The translations under genes were made by a program, and so were the position numbers. Positions 15,120 to 23,700 of a stretch of DNA of 25,253 nucleotides are shown in pieces; the first letter of the stretch is position 1; each line of letters opens with the position of its first letter. The DNA lies in the NCBI GenBank assembly GCA_043777895.1, contig JAYWHD010000081.1:1-25253 (forward strand), read 5' to 3'. The stretch comes from JBDLSY01 sp043777895. Its GTDB lineage: Bacteria > Pseudomonadota > Gammaproteobacteria > Burkholderiales > Burkholderiaceae_C. Under the pieces are notes generated by a model. It made no database searches. It was not told where the DNA came from and worked only from the letters and a program-made list of their open reading frames with translations.

Positions 15120-17798
15120 TTAGAGAGTTGTATCATCAAATAAATCAGGGACTTCAGATATATCTGTTGTAAGATCTACTAATAGATTACTATCAGCTTC
15201 ATCAGCATCTACAATACGCTGCACACCTGATAACTGTGTGCCTGTATCTAACGCAATTAGGGTAACGCCTTGGGTTGAACGCCCCATCTCACGAATTTCA
15301 GCAACACGGGTACGCACTAATACCCCGCCCGTAGTAATTAACATTAATTGATCATCTGCATGGACTAAAGTTGCGGCAACGACTTTGCCATTGCGTTCAG
15401 TCGTTGCGATAGCAATCATGCCTTTTCCACCACGGCCATGACGGGTATATTCGGTAATACTGGTACGCTTACCATAACCATTTTCACACGCAGTTAAAAC
15501 ACTTTGTGCGTCATTTTCGGCAACTAATAAAGCAATAACACATTGTTCACCGTCTAAACGCATACCCCTTACACCACGACCTGAACGGCCAATCGGACGC
15601 AAATCATTCTCATCAAAACGTACTGCCTTGCCTGCATCAGAGAAAAGCATCACATCATGCTTGCCATCAGTAATTGCAGCACCAATTAGAAAATCGCCTT
15701 CATCTAAATTAATGGCAATAATACCGCGTTTCATAGGCCGAGAAAAATCTTCCAAACAAGTTTTTTTAACAGTCCCTTGGCTAGTCGCCATAAATACATA
15801 TTTATCTTCAACAAATGCTTTAATCGGCAAAATAACGTTGATTTTTTCACCCTCTTCTAAAGGGAATAAATTAATAATCGGCTTACCGCGACTGGTACGC
15901 ATACCTTGTGGTACTTCCCAAACTTTTAACCAATAAACCCGCCCACGGTTACTAAAACACAACATTGTATCGTGTGTATTTGCAACAAACAATGTGTCTA
16001 TCCAGTCATCTTCTTTTGTAGTACTGGCTTGCTTTCCACGGCCGCCACGCTTTTGTGCGCGGTATTCAGACAATACTTGGCTTTTAATATAGCCTGTATG
16101 AGACAGAGTGACCACCATATCAGTCGGTGTAATTAAATCTTCGGTCCCCAATTCTTGGGCATTCATTTCAATGTGTGAACGGCGTGGATCAGAAAATTCA
16201 TCACGAATCTTAATCAGCTCATCGGTAATAATATGCGTAACCCGTGAAGGCTTACTCATCACATCTAATAAATCTGCCGTCTGATGAATCACTTCTTTGT
16301 ATTCAGTAATAATTTTGTCTTGCTCTAAACCCGTTAAGCGTTGCAAACGCATTTGTAAAATTTGATCTGTTTGTTCTTCTGATAAATGATATAACCCTGT
16401 TGATAATTGTAAACCTATATCAGCAGGTAAGCCTGATGGTCTATATTCATCAGCACTCACAGCCGTACCTTCTGGCGAACTACGCATTAACATTGCACGC
16501 ACCAACGATGAATCCCAGCTACCTGCTATTAAAGTTGCTTTAGCAGCAGGCGGATTAGGAGCGGCTTTGATGATAGCAATAAATTCGTCAATATTAGCCA
16601 ATGCAACCGCTAATCCCTCTAAGGTGTGGCTACGCTTACGGGCTTCTTTTAATTCAAAGGCAGTACGGCGGGTAACTATCTCACGGCGATGGCGTAAAAA
16701 ACAATCAACTAATTGTAATAGGTTTAGAATCCGTGGTTGGCCGTCTACCAAAGCCACCATATTCATACCAAAAGAGTCCTGCAATTGAGTCATTTTAAAT
16801 AAATTATTCAATATGACTTCTGGGACTTCATTACGTTTTAATTCAATGACAATACGCATACCTGATTTATCAGATTCATCACGCAAATCAGAAATACCTT
16901 CAATCTTTTTTTCATTGACTAATTCCGCAATTCGTTCAATGAGTGTTTTTTTATTCACTTGATAAGGAATCTCATCAACAATGATAGCTTGCCGATCAAT
17001 ACTTTTAGGAATAGCTTCAATATGCGTTTTAGCACGCATAATAACACGCCCACGCCCAGTTCTATGCCCTTCACGAACCCCTGCTAAACCATAAATAATC
17101 GCACCTGTCGGAAAATCTGGGGCAGGAACAAACTCCATTAAATCATCAACGGTACAGTCCTCATTACTCAATCTATACAAACAAGCGGCTATAATTTCAC
17201 CAAGATTATGAGGTGGAATATTAGTTGCCATACCCACTGCAATACCTGTGCTGCCATTAATTAATAAATTTGGTAACCGTGTTGGCATAACCTTTGGCTC
17301 GTGTTCACTGCCATCATAATTAGGACCAAAATCGACAGTCTCTTTGTCTAAATCCCCTAAAATTTCATGTGCAATTTTATCTAAGCGAATCTCTGTATAC
17401 CGCATTGCTGCTGGGCTATCACCATCAACACTACCAAAATTACCTTGCCCATCAACCAAGGTATAGCGTAAACTAAAATCTTGTGCCATACGCACAATAG
17501 TATCGTATACGGCTGTATCACCGTGCGGGTGATACTTACCAATGACATCACCCACAATCCGTGCTGATTTTTTATAAGCACGGTTATGGTGGTTAGACAA
17601 TTCGTCCATAGCATACAAAACACGACGATGTACAGGTTTTAAACCATCACGTGCATCGGGTAAAGCCCGCCCAACAATGACACTCATCGCATAATTTAAA
17701 TAACTTTGCCGCATCTCTTTTTCTAAAGAAATAGGTAGGGTTTCTTTGGCAAAGCTAATAGCTGATGTAGCTTCAGGGATATATTTTATTTCAGTCAT
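15120..17798 (-). CDS. gyrA: DNA gyrase subunit A
   Basis: GyrA is the DNA cleaving and rejoining subunit of gyrase (A2B2), which introduces negative supercoils. In this 892-residue protein the N-terminal topoisomerase domain starts with SYLNYAMSVIVGRALPDARDGLKPVHRR (about 32-59). The quinolone-resistance region is KYHPHGDTAVYDTIVRMAQ, with T95 and D99 at the positions of E. coli S83 and D87; Thr there is common in wild-type proteobacteria. The catalytic tyrosine is Y134 (AAMRYTEIRL). The GyrA box QKRGGRGK lies near residue 581, in front of a six-bladed C-terminal beta-pinwheel. The C-terminus is short and acidic (PDLFDD). Length is normal. It is preceded by a 185-nt gap with a stem-loop after proC on the same strand, so it probably has its own promoter. 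GyrB is not in the window. Confidence 0.98.
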   Translation of the reverse strand: MTEIKYIPEATSAISFAKETLPISLEKEMRQSYLNYAMSVIVGRALPDARDGLKPVHRRVLYAMDELSNHHNRAYKKSARIVGDVIGKYHPHGDTAVYDTIVRMAQDFSLRYTLVDGQGNFGSVDGDSPAAMRYTEIRLDKIAHEILGDLDKETVDFGPNYDGSEHEPKVMPTRLPNLLINGSTGIAVGMATNIPPHNLGEIIAACLYRLSNEDCTVDDLMEFVPAPDFPTGAIIYGLAGVREGHRTGRGRVIMRAKTHIEAIPKSIDRQAIIVDEIPYQVNKKTLIERIAELVNEKKIEGISDLRDESDKSGMRIVIELKRNEVPEVILNNLFKMTQLQDSFGMNMVALVDGQPRILNLLQLVDCFLRHRREIVTRRTAFELKEARKRSHTLEGLAVALANIDEFIAIIKAAPNPPAAKATLIAGSWDSSLVRAMLMRSSPEGTAVSADEYRPSGLPADIGLQLSTGLYHLSEEQTDQILQMRLQRLTGLEQDKIITEYKEVIHQTADLLDVMSKPSRVTHIITDELIKIRDEFSDPRRSHIEMNAQELGTEDLITPTDMVVTLSHTGYIKSQVLSEYRAQKRGGRGKQASTTKEDDWIDTLFVANTHDTMLCFSNRGRVYWLKVWEVPQGMRTSRGKPIINLFPLEEGEKINVILPIKAFVEDKYVFMATSQGTVKKTCLEDFSRPMKRGIIAINLDEGDFLIGAAITDGKHDVMLFSDAGKAVRFDENDLRPIGRSGRGVRGMRLDGEQCVIALLVAENDAQSVLTACENGYGKRTSITEYTRHGRGGKGMIAIATTERNGKVVAATLVHADDQLMLITTGGVLVRTRVAEIREMGRSTQGVTLIALDTGTQLSGVQRIVDADEADSNLLVDLTTDISEVPDLFDDTTL

Positions 17799-17898
17799 AG
17801 AGTTAATGCTTTTTTAATAAAGTACATCAATGTGTATTATGTATTATATTATGTATAATATTTATATGCTATGTATTAATCAATGTATATTATATTAG

Positions 17899-17937
17899 CA
17901 GTACCATGTTTACGATACCATATTTATTATGGTACTG
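17899..17937. promoter_or_regulatory. Nested stem-loop in the gyrA leader region
   Basis: The arms CAGTACCAT (17899-17907) and ATGGTACTG (17929-17937) pair perfectly over 9 bp. A competing inner hairpin, TACCATA (17916-17922) with TATGGTA (17928-17934), uses a 5-nt loop. It lies 47 nt past the proC stop and about 100 nt before the gyrA start. It could be a terminator for proC or a leader/operator element for gyrA; no T tract follows on the minus strand, which argues against a classical intrinsic terminator. Confidence 0.4.
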
Positions 17938-17983
17938 GTATGCTGTTATGTATGCTATTATAAGAGTTTTTTATTTATGATAC

Positions 17984-18787
17984 TTAAGTTAAAAATGCTA
18001 ACGCTTTAGCACGTGCCTCAGCCGCAGCCACAGCAACGTGAAAAGCTTGTGCAACTTGCCATGTATGCAATATATCCATCGCTGCCGCAGTTGTGCCGCC
18101 TTTAGAAGTGACTTGTTCACGTAAAACGGTCAAATCTTCGCCTGATTGAGCTGCTAACGCTGCAGAGCCTTGTAGCGTTACCAGTGCTAACTGCCTGGCT
18201 ACACTGGGTGTCAATCCTAATTGAACGCCAGCATCTAATAGTGCTTGTGCAATATAAAATACATATGCTGGACCGCTACCTGACAAGGCAGTGACTGCAT
18301 CTAGCTGTGCTTCTGTGTCAACATACACGGTTTGTCCGATACTGTGCATAATATCTTCTGCCAACTGTTTATGCAGTAAAGTACACGAAGGCGTTGCATA
18401 TAAACCAGTAATACCTTGGGCAATACGTGCTGGCGTATTGGGCATCGCTCTGATAATAGTGGAATGTCCATTTAAAGCATCACTAATTTTTATAATAGGA
18501 ACACCAGCCATAATACTGATAACAACAGTATTGGGTGATATTTTTCCGCACAACGATTGAGCAGCCTCACTAAACTGTTGCGGCTTTACCGCTAGTATTA
18601 AAACATCTGCATTAACATTTAATGATTGTGCCGCATAATCAATTTGCCAACGCAACAAAGCAGGCTGATACGGTTCAGCAACACTTAATGTATAACAGCC
18701 TAAATGATATAAACCTTGTGCAATAGCAGTCGCCATATTACCTGCCCCTAAAAAGGCAATATTTAATGTATTAGTCTTTTTTATCAT
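17984..18787 (-). CDS. proC: Pyrroline-5-carboxylate reductase
   Basis: ProC performs the last step of proline synthesis, NAD(P)H-dependent reduction of 1-pyrroline-5-carboxylate, in the cytoplasm. The 267-residue protein has the Rossmann motif FLGAGNMATAIAQGL (12-26), AVKPQ (66-70), MPNTPA (115-120), and the C-terminal catalytic/dimer signature ALSGSGPAYVFYIAQALLDAG (167-187) followed by VTSKGGTTAAA. Size is typical. The gap to scpA (69 nt) contains only a hexamer repeat, so the two may be cotranscribed. No Shine-Dalgarno sequence precedes the ATG; the upstream sequence is A/T only. Confidence 0.96.
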   Translation of the reverse strand: MIKKTNTLNIAFLGAGNMATAIAQGLYHLGCYTLSVAEPYQPALLRWQIDYAAQSLNVNADVLILAVKPQQFSEAAQSLCGKISPNTVVISIMAGVPIIKISDALNGHSTIIRAMPNTPARIAQGITGLYATPSCTLLHKQLAEDIMHSIGQTVYVDTEAQLDAVTALSGSGPAYVFYIAQALLDAGVQLGLTPSVARQLALVTLQGSAALAAQSGEDLTVLREQVTSKGGTTAAAMDILHTWQVAQAFHVAVAAAEARAKALAFLT

Positions 18788-18821
18788 ATATTTTTTATAT
18801 TTATACCTATTTTTACTTATG

Positions 18822-18850
18822 TTATACTTATACTTATACTTATACTTATA
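18822..18850. repeat. Hexamer tandem repeat, nearly 5 copies of TTATAC, between scpA and proC
   Basis: Four perfect TTATAC units (18822-18845) are followed by TTATA. They end 6 nt from the scpA stop codon and occupy about half of the 69-nt gap. Each unit resembles a -10 box, so the repeat could create several weak transcription starts for proC, but this is not shown. Confidence 0.9.
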
Positions 18851-18856
18851 ACTAAT

Positions 18857-19696
18857 CTACACTTTAATAGGCGTATAAGTCAATCTAATATAAATTGGGG
18901 CAAAAGCAACTGCTTGAGTTATATTAACTAGTCGTTCACGAGCTAACTCTAGCAATGCCATAAAACACACAACTAGCATAGAAACGCCTTGTTCAATATC
19001 AAACAAATCTTTAAATTCAAAAAACTTACGTGTATTAAGCTGTTTTAAAATGCGGCTCATAGACTCTCGTACCGATAGCGATTCACGCGTAATAGTATGA
19101 TGCTGAATTAGTTTAGCACGGCGCAGTAAATCAGTCCATGCTTGCGTTAAGTCAGTAATACTTACATTGGGATAGTGAATAAAAATAGCCTGTTCAGTAT
19201 AAATAGATACACGCATAAAGTCGCGGTCTAATTGAGGTATTTGATTCAATAGTTCAGCAGCTTGCTTAAATTGTTCATATTCAATTAAACGTCTTACTAA
19301 GTCGGCTCTAGGGTCTTGTACTTCTACCACATCTTTTAGTCGCGAAGGCAACAATGTACGGGATTTAATTTCAATTAAAACAGCTGCCATTAATAGATAC
19401 TCACCCGCTAACTCTAAATTATGACTACGTATTTCATCAACATAACTTAGATACTGCTGTGTTAATACTGCCATTGGAATATCTAATACATTAAAGTTTT
19501 GTTTGCGTATTAAATATAATAATAAATCTAATGGCCCTTCAAAAGCCTCTAAAAAAACAGCCAATGCTTCTGGAGGAATATATAAATCATGAGGTATCTT
19601 AAACAATGGTTCGCCATAAAGGTGTGCCAAAGCAATCGTTTTATCAGTTTGATGATTAATGATTATCTCGCTTAACACAGTATTTATTAAAATCAA
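18857..19696 (-). CDS. scpA: Segregation and condensation protein A (kleisin)
   Basis: ScpA is the kleisin that bridges the SMC dimer and works with ScpB in chromosome condensation and segregation. The 279-residue protein contains the hallmark N-terminal stretch FLEAFEGPLDLLLYLIRKQNFNVLDIP (about 48-74), then the helical EYLLMAAVLIEIKSRTLLP (about 98-116), and a C-terminal winged-helix (about 200-279). The leader ALAHLYGEPLFKIPHDLYIPPEALAVF (about 23-49) is the Burkholderiales-type extension. No ATG is suitably placed: the longest frame begins with TTG at 19694-19696, inside a 10-nt tandem repeat, and the next candidate is GTG at 19676-19678. Neither has a Shine-Dalgarno sequence, so the exact start is uncertain. 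ScpB is not in the window. It is adjacent to the DUF3460 gene, as in Burkholderiales. Confidence 0.95.
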   Translation of the reverse strand: MILINTVLSEIIINHQTDKTIALAHLYGEPLFKIPHDLYIPPEALAVFLEAFEGPLDLLLYLIRKQNFNVLDIPMAVLTQQYLSYVDEIRSHNLELAGEYLLMAAVLIEIKSRTLLPSRLKDVVEVQDPRADLVRRLIEYEQFKQAAELLNQIPQLDRDFMRVSIYTEQAIFIHYPNVSITDLTQAWTDLLRRAKLIQHHTITRESLSVRESMSRILKQLNTRKFFEFKDLFDIEQGVSMLVVCFMALLELARERLVNITQAVAFAPIYIRLTYTPIKV

Positions 19697-19721
19697 ATAA
19701 TATCAAATAATATCAAATAAT
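19692..19721. repeat. 10-nt tandem repeat, 3 copies, spanning the scpA start
   Basis: Three perfect ATCAAATAAT units. On the coding strand each unit is ATTATTTGAT and contains a TTG; the TTG of the innermost copy is the presumed scpA initiation codon. Because the unit is 10 nt, the other TTG triplets fall in other frames. Confidence 0.93.
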
Positions 19722-19747
19722 ATTAAGTTATATTAACATTTTTGATA

Positions 19748-19948
19748 TTATTTTTTATCAGGCGTTGTAGCATATACATACGGCTTATTAGGTATTTTAT
19801 TATTTGATTGATTAGCTAAATCAGGCAAGCTAACTAATTTATCCCACAGCAAAGCACGTCCATCACGCTGTGATTGCTCTAGTTGAGGATTATTTACTTT
19901 TAATGATTCAATAAAAGTAGTTGCTTCAGAAATGTAAGAACGGTTCAT
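19748..19948 (-). CDS. DUF3460-family small protein
   Basis: This 66-residue cytoplasmic protein has no known function. MNRSYISEATTFIESLKVNNPQLEQSQRDGRALLWDKL followed by KPYVYAT matches DUF3460, a family largely restricted to betaproteobacteria and typically encoded beside scpA and panC. The ATG at 19946-19948 is chosen over an upstream GTG (19975) because family members start at this point. It lies about 50 nt ahead of scpA on the same strand. Its presence is one of the best taxonomic markers in the window. Confidence 0.9.
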   Translation of the reverse strand: MNRSYISEATTFIESLKVNNPQLEQSQRDGRALLWDKLVSLPDLANQSNNKIPNKPYVYATTPDKK

Positions 19949-20026
19949 AATAAATTGATATGTTAAAGTGTACACATTATATTATATATTATAGGTATAT
20001 ATTATATTTGTATATATTTTATAACA

Positions 20027-20563
20027 CTAAGGACTGACTAAAGAGCGACGGCTATTCTCAAGTGCTGTAATAAGCAGTAATAACAATACTGAAGTAAGCG
20101 ATACAAACCATATTAATGACCACTGCGGAATAAAAAGCCCTAAAATAGGTGCGTGTTCGGCACTACATAAACCGTTGGCATAAAAAATATTGGGTAACCA
20201 ATCCGCTAAATAAATTGTGTTCAAAGTTGTTTCTAAAGGATCAATACCACAACTAGCACTTGGATTGGCTTTAAGCCATATATGATAAGCAGCAATACCT
20301 GTACCTATCATAGCGCTAACCATAGCAAAAAAGACTGCCATCATTTGACGGCGTTTGCGAGTAAATAATGCATACGCACAACATAGTGCGACTAACACGA
20401 AAGCATAACGCTGCATAACACACAAAGGACACGGCGATAAATCATGATAATGTTGTAAATATAAAGCATAACTTAATACGCCAATACAACTTAAAAGACA
20501 CAATAATAAGCCTAAAAAATTGAACTTGACAAAAAACTTAGTATTAGATGTATTATTTATCAT
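20027..20563 (-). CDS. dsbB: Disulfide bond formation protein DsbB
   Basis: This inner-membrane quinone reductase reoxidises periplasmic DsbA and passes electrons to ubiquinone. The 178-residue protein has four transmembrane helices (about 12-32, 47-66, 73-92 and 145-166). The first periplasmic loop has the redox pair C45-P-L-C48 (SPCPLCVMQRY) with the following conserved Arg, and the second loop carries C105 and C133 (SASCGIDP, NGLCSAEHAP). All four functional cysteines are present. It is first in the minus-strand run and divergent from the helicase-nuclease gene across 150 nt. The DsbA partner is not in the window. Confidence 0.95.
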   Translation of the reverse strand: MINNTSNTKFFVKFNFLGLLLCLLSCIGVLSYALYLQHYHDLSPCPLCVMQRYAFVLVALCCAYALFTRKRRQMMAVFFAMVSAMIGTGIAAYHIWLKANPSASCGIDPLETTLNTIYLADWLPNIFYANGLCSAEHAPILGLFIPQWSLIWFVSLTSVLLLLLITALENSRRSLVSP

Positions 20564-20713
20564 ATTGATATTAGTAACTTAATTAAATTTATTAACTTTA
20601 TTTATAACTTTATTTATAACTTTATTTATTAATTTTATATAACACGTAATCATACCGTTTTAGTCAAAAAATAACCGAATACCACAAACTATATTTTATC
20701 AAATATATACACA
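20564..20713. promoter_or_regulatory. Divergent intergenic region between dsbB and the helicase-nuclease gene
   Basis: This 150-nt AT-rich region must drive two opposite transcripts. The half next to dsbB carries a 12-nt tandem repeat (20594-20629). The half next to the helicase gene includes TATA-like boxes (TATATT near 20690, TATACA near 20707) but no convincing spaced -35/-10 pair and no Shine-Dalgarno sequence. Confidence 0.35.
20594..20629. repeat. 12-nt tandem repeat, 3 copies of AACTTTATTTAT, upstream of dsbB
   Basis: Three perfect consecutive units lie in the dsbB/helicase divergent gap, about 30 nt upstream of the dsbB start codon. Confidence 0.93.
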
Positions 20714-23700
20714 ATGAATCACTTAAAACACCTAAACAATACATATCATGTACCCTTTAGTGCTAATGGTGAGGCTATTTCTGAAAAGATATTTCAACAA
20801 TTAGCACTGAATATAGAACAAAATGTGCTCATTGAAGCCTGTGCAGGTAGTGGTAAAACTTGGTTATTGGTCGTACGTTTATTAAAGCTACTACTGCAAG
20901 GCATTGACCCTAAACATATTGTAGCCATTACCTTTACACGTAAAGCAGCTCAAGAAATGAAAACTCGCTTGGCTGATATGTTAAATATACTTCAAGCCAC
21001 TGTACACCTTAGCCACATAAATGGTTCAATTGATGACACAGATACTATTAAGGAAGGAAAAATATTATTAAATACCTTAAATTACCCTTTAAATGATACA
21101 ACCTGTCAGTTAATTCAGACTGTTTGGGAATATTGCTCTCAACAAGGTAACTGGCCTTCAATTGTAACTTTTCATGAGTGGTTTGGTGAATTACGCAACA
21201 ATGCCCCCTTAAGTAGCCTAGCCAGTGCTGGTGCAGTTTTAACCGATGACACTAAAATACTAAAACAAGAGGCATGGCAACAGTTTTGGCGTGATACACA
21301 ACACAATATATCTTTAAAAAACGCTATGCAGTCCAGTGTTTTAGCGTTAGGTTTAAGACGTTTTGAAAACGCTTTAGAAGCAATGTTAGAACGCCGTGCA
21401 GAATGGTGGGTATATGCTGAAACACTTTTTTCTGATGCGATACCCCCAAGTAAACACACAGACGAAAATACCCATACACAATCACAAGAAAACTCTGTAT
21501 ACAGCACAGACAGCGCACCATTTTTAGCTAATATAGCCCATGAAAAATTTATTAATGCGTTAGACTTACCTCATTGGTTTGAATTACAAGGGGATTTTAA
21601 TGACCTCATACCTAGAATTAAAAATATTATTACGGTGTATAGCAGCAGTAAGAGTGTGAGGCTGACGCAGCGTACTCAAGCATTAATCAATGCCTTAGAC
21701 AAAGCTATACACTTAACTGGCGATTTTACTAGCGATAATAGTAATGATAGTGATGATAGTAATGATAATTATCATAGTAAAAAAACCACTAATACGGTAT
21801 TTAATTACTCTCCTCAATCATCTCAATCACGTACACTATTAAAAAAAACTATACATACTTTTTTAAAAATATTGTCTACTGACAAAGGTATCATTAGCAA
21901 AAGTTATTTTAAAGATTTAGAAAAAGCCGTTAAAAGTCATCCTAAATACGGTGATTCCACCTTGTTTGAATCTGATGTTGAAGATGTATATGTACAATTA
22001 ACAAAAATTCAAGATTATTTATTACTCATTGAACACTTACCAATACATGCACATTTATTACATTGCGGTGCTCACTGGTTAGCGAGTTATCAAACTTTAA
22101 AACAAACGCAAGGCGTGATTGATTTTACTGATTTAGAATTAGATGCCCTAAATTTATTACAAGCCCGACATAACAATGCACCTGTAGTATCAGTATTACA
22201 GCTAGGGTTAACGGTACAACATTTGTTATTAGATGAATTTCAAGACACAAACCCTGTACAGTGGCAAGCTTTACAAGCTTTTTTGATTCCATTATTAGAA
22301 GAAAGTCAAGCAGGTGGACAAGCTAGCAGCGTATTTATTGTGGGCGACCCCAAACAAAGTATTTATCAGTTTCGGCGTGCTGACCCACGTCTATTTACCC
22401 ATGTTAAAACTCTATTAAATCAACGGTTTAATACTGTCTTACTTAAAACACAACGTACACGCCGTAATGCCCAACACATTAATAATTGGATTAATACTAT
22501 TTTTGTTGAGCAATCTACTGACAACAATCCGCTTAATCCAGTAGATAACCCACCCTTATTTTCAACACAGTTTACTTTAAGTCCAGCAATCGGTATTATC
22601 AACTTATTACCTGTGTTATCAATGCCCAAAAAAGCCGATACACTAAATACTGAAGATACTAAACCTATTAATTGTCAATCGCCCGCCGCTTTAGAAGCAC
22701 AGCAAATATTAAATACTTTAAAACGCTGGAAAGCACGCAATCCAAACTTACCTTGGTCTCAAGCCATGGTATTGTCGCGTAAACGTGAACCTTTAGTCAT
22801 CATTGCCCAAGTATTAAGACAAGCGGGTATTGACTACATCAGTGCAGAAAAAGGCGGTTTTTTTAATTTACCAGAAATAACTGATGTCATAGCAATATTA
22901 AGTGCCTTGGCTAACCCACGCGATAAATTATCGGTATTAAATGCCTTGCGTAGCCCTATTTTTGCTTTGACTGACACGCAATTAAGTGAATTACTAGAAT
23001 GGCACAGCACACTGCCTTCTTCATTAAATCAAGTATCTGAAGACTGGCTGGGTTTGGCACAACTCAATACCCCGTGGGCAGTATATACCCTGCAATGGCT
23101 GACCTCGTGGCAACTATTGTGTAACCGCTTGCCTATGCACGATGCTTTAGATATTTTACTATATCAAGGGCAATGGTTAGAGCGGCTATCTGCTGCATAT
23201 CCTGAACGTGCCAGTAGTATTTATGGCCACTTAGCACAATTATTACATATAGCTTTAAATATTGACCAAGGGCGTTATCCTAGTTTAGGCCGCTTTATTC
23301 AAGCGATTAGTGAGCTTAAACTAGTTGATACTACAGCAGCATATTCTGTTTTGCACACAGATGCAGTTCGCTTGTCTACGATTCACGGTGCAAAAGGTTT
23401 AGAGGCCGACTGTGTATGTCTCATAGATTTATATTCTGCTGATTCACGTTCAAATCAATCAACGAATACTAATATATTACTAGATTGGCTACCTGAACAA
23501 AAATACCCTAAGTTATTTGCCCTACAACTTTTACAAGATAGCGTATTGTCTCATTGCCCCCATTTAGCAAACTTAATTTATCAGCAAAATCAAGCACAAA
23601 AAACCGAACACGATACCGTATTGTACGTTGCAATGACGCGTGCAATCAATGAATTATGGTGTAGTGCACATCACAAAAAAAATCTACGCTCAACGTATGA

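Noticed and set aside
17381..17623. Minus-strand 80-residue ORF in another frame of gyrA
   Set aside because: It lies wholly within the gyrA quinolone-resistance and catalytic region, which is unambiguous in the main frame.
19949..19975. Longer DUF3460 protein starting at the GTG at 19975
   Set aside because: Family members begin at the equivalent of the ATG at 19948, and the added residues are encoded by AT-rich spacer.
21172..21507. Minus-strand 111-residue ORF inside the helicase-nuclease gene
   Set aside because: It is an antisense shadow of a well-supported coding region with no recognisable motif of its own.
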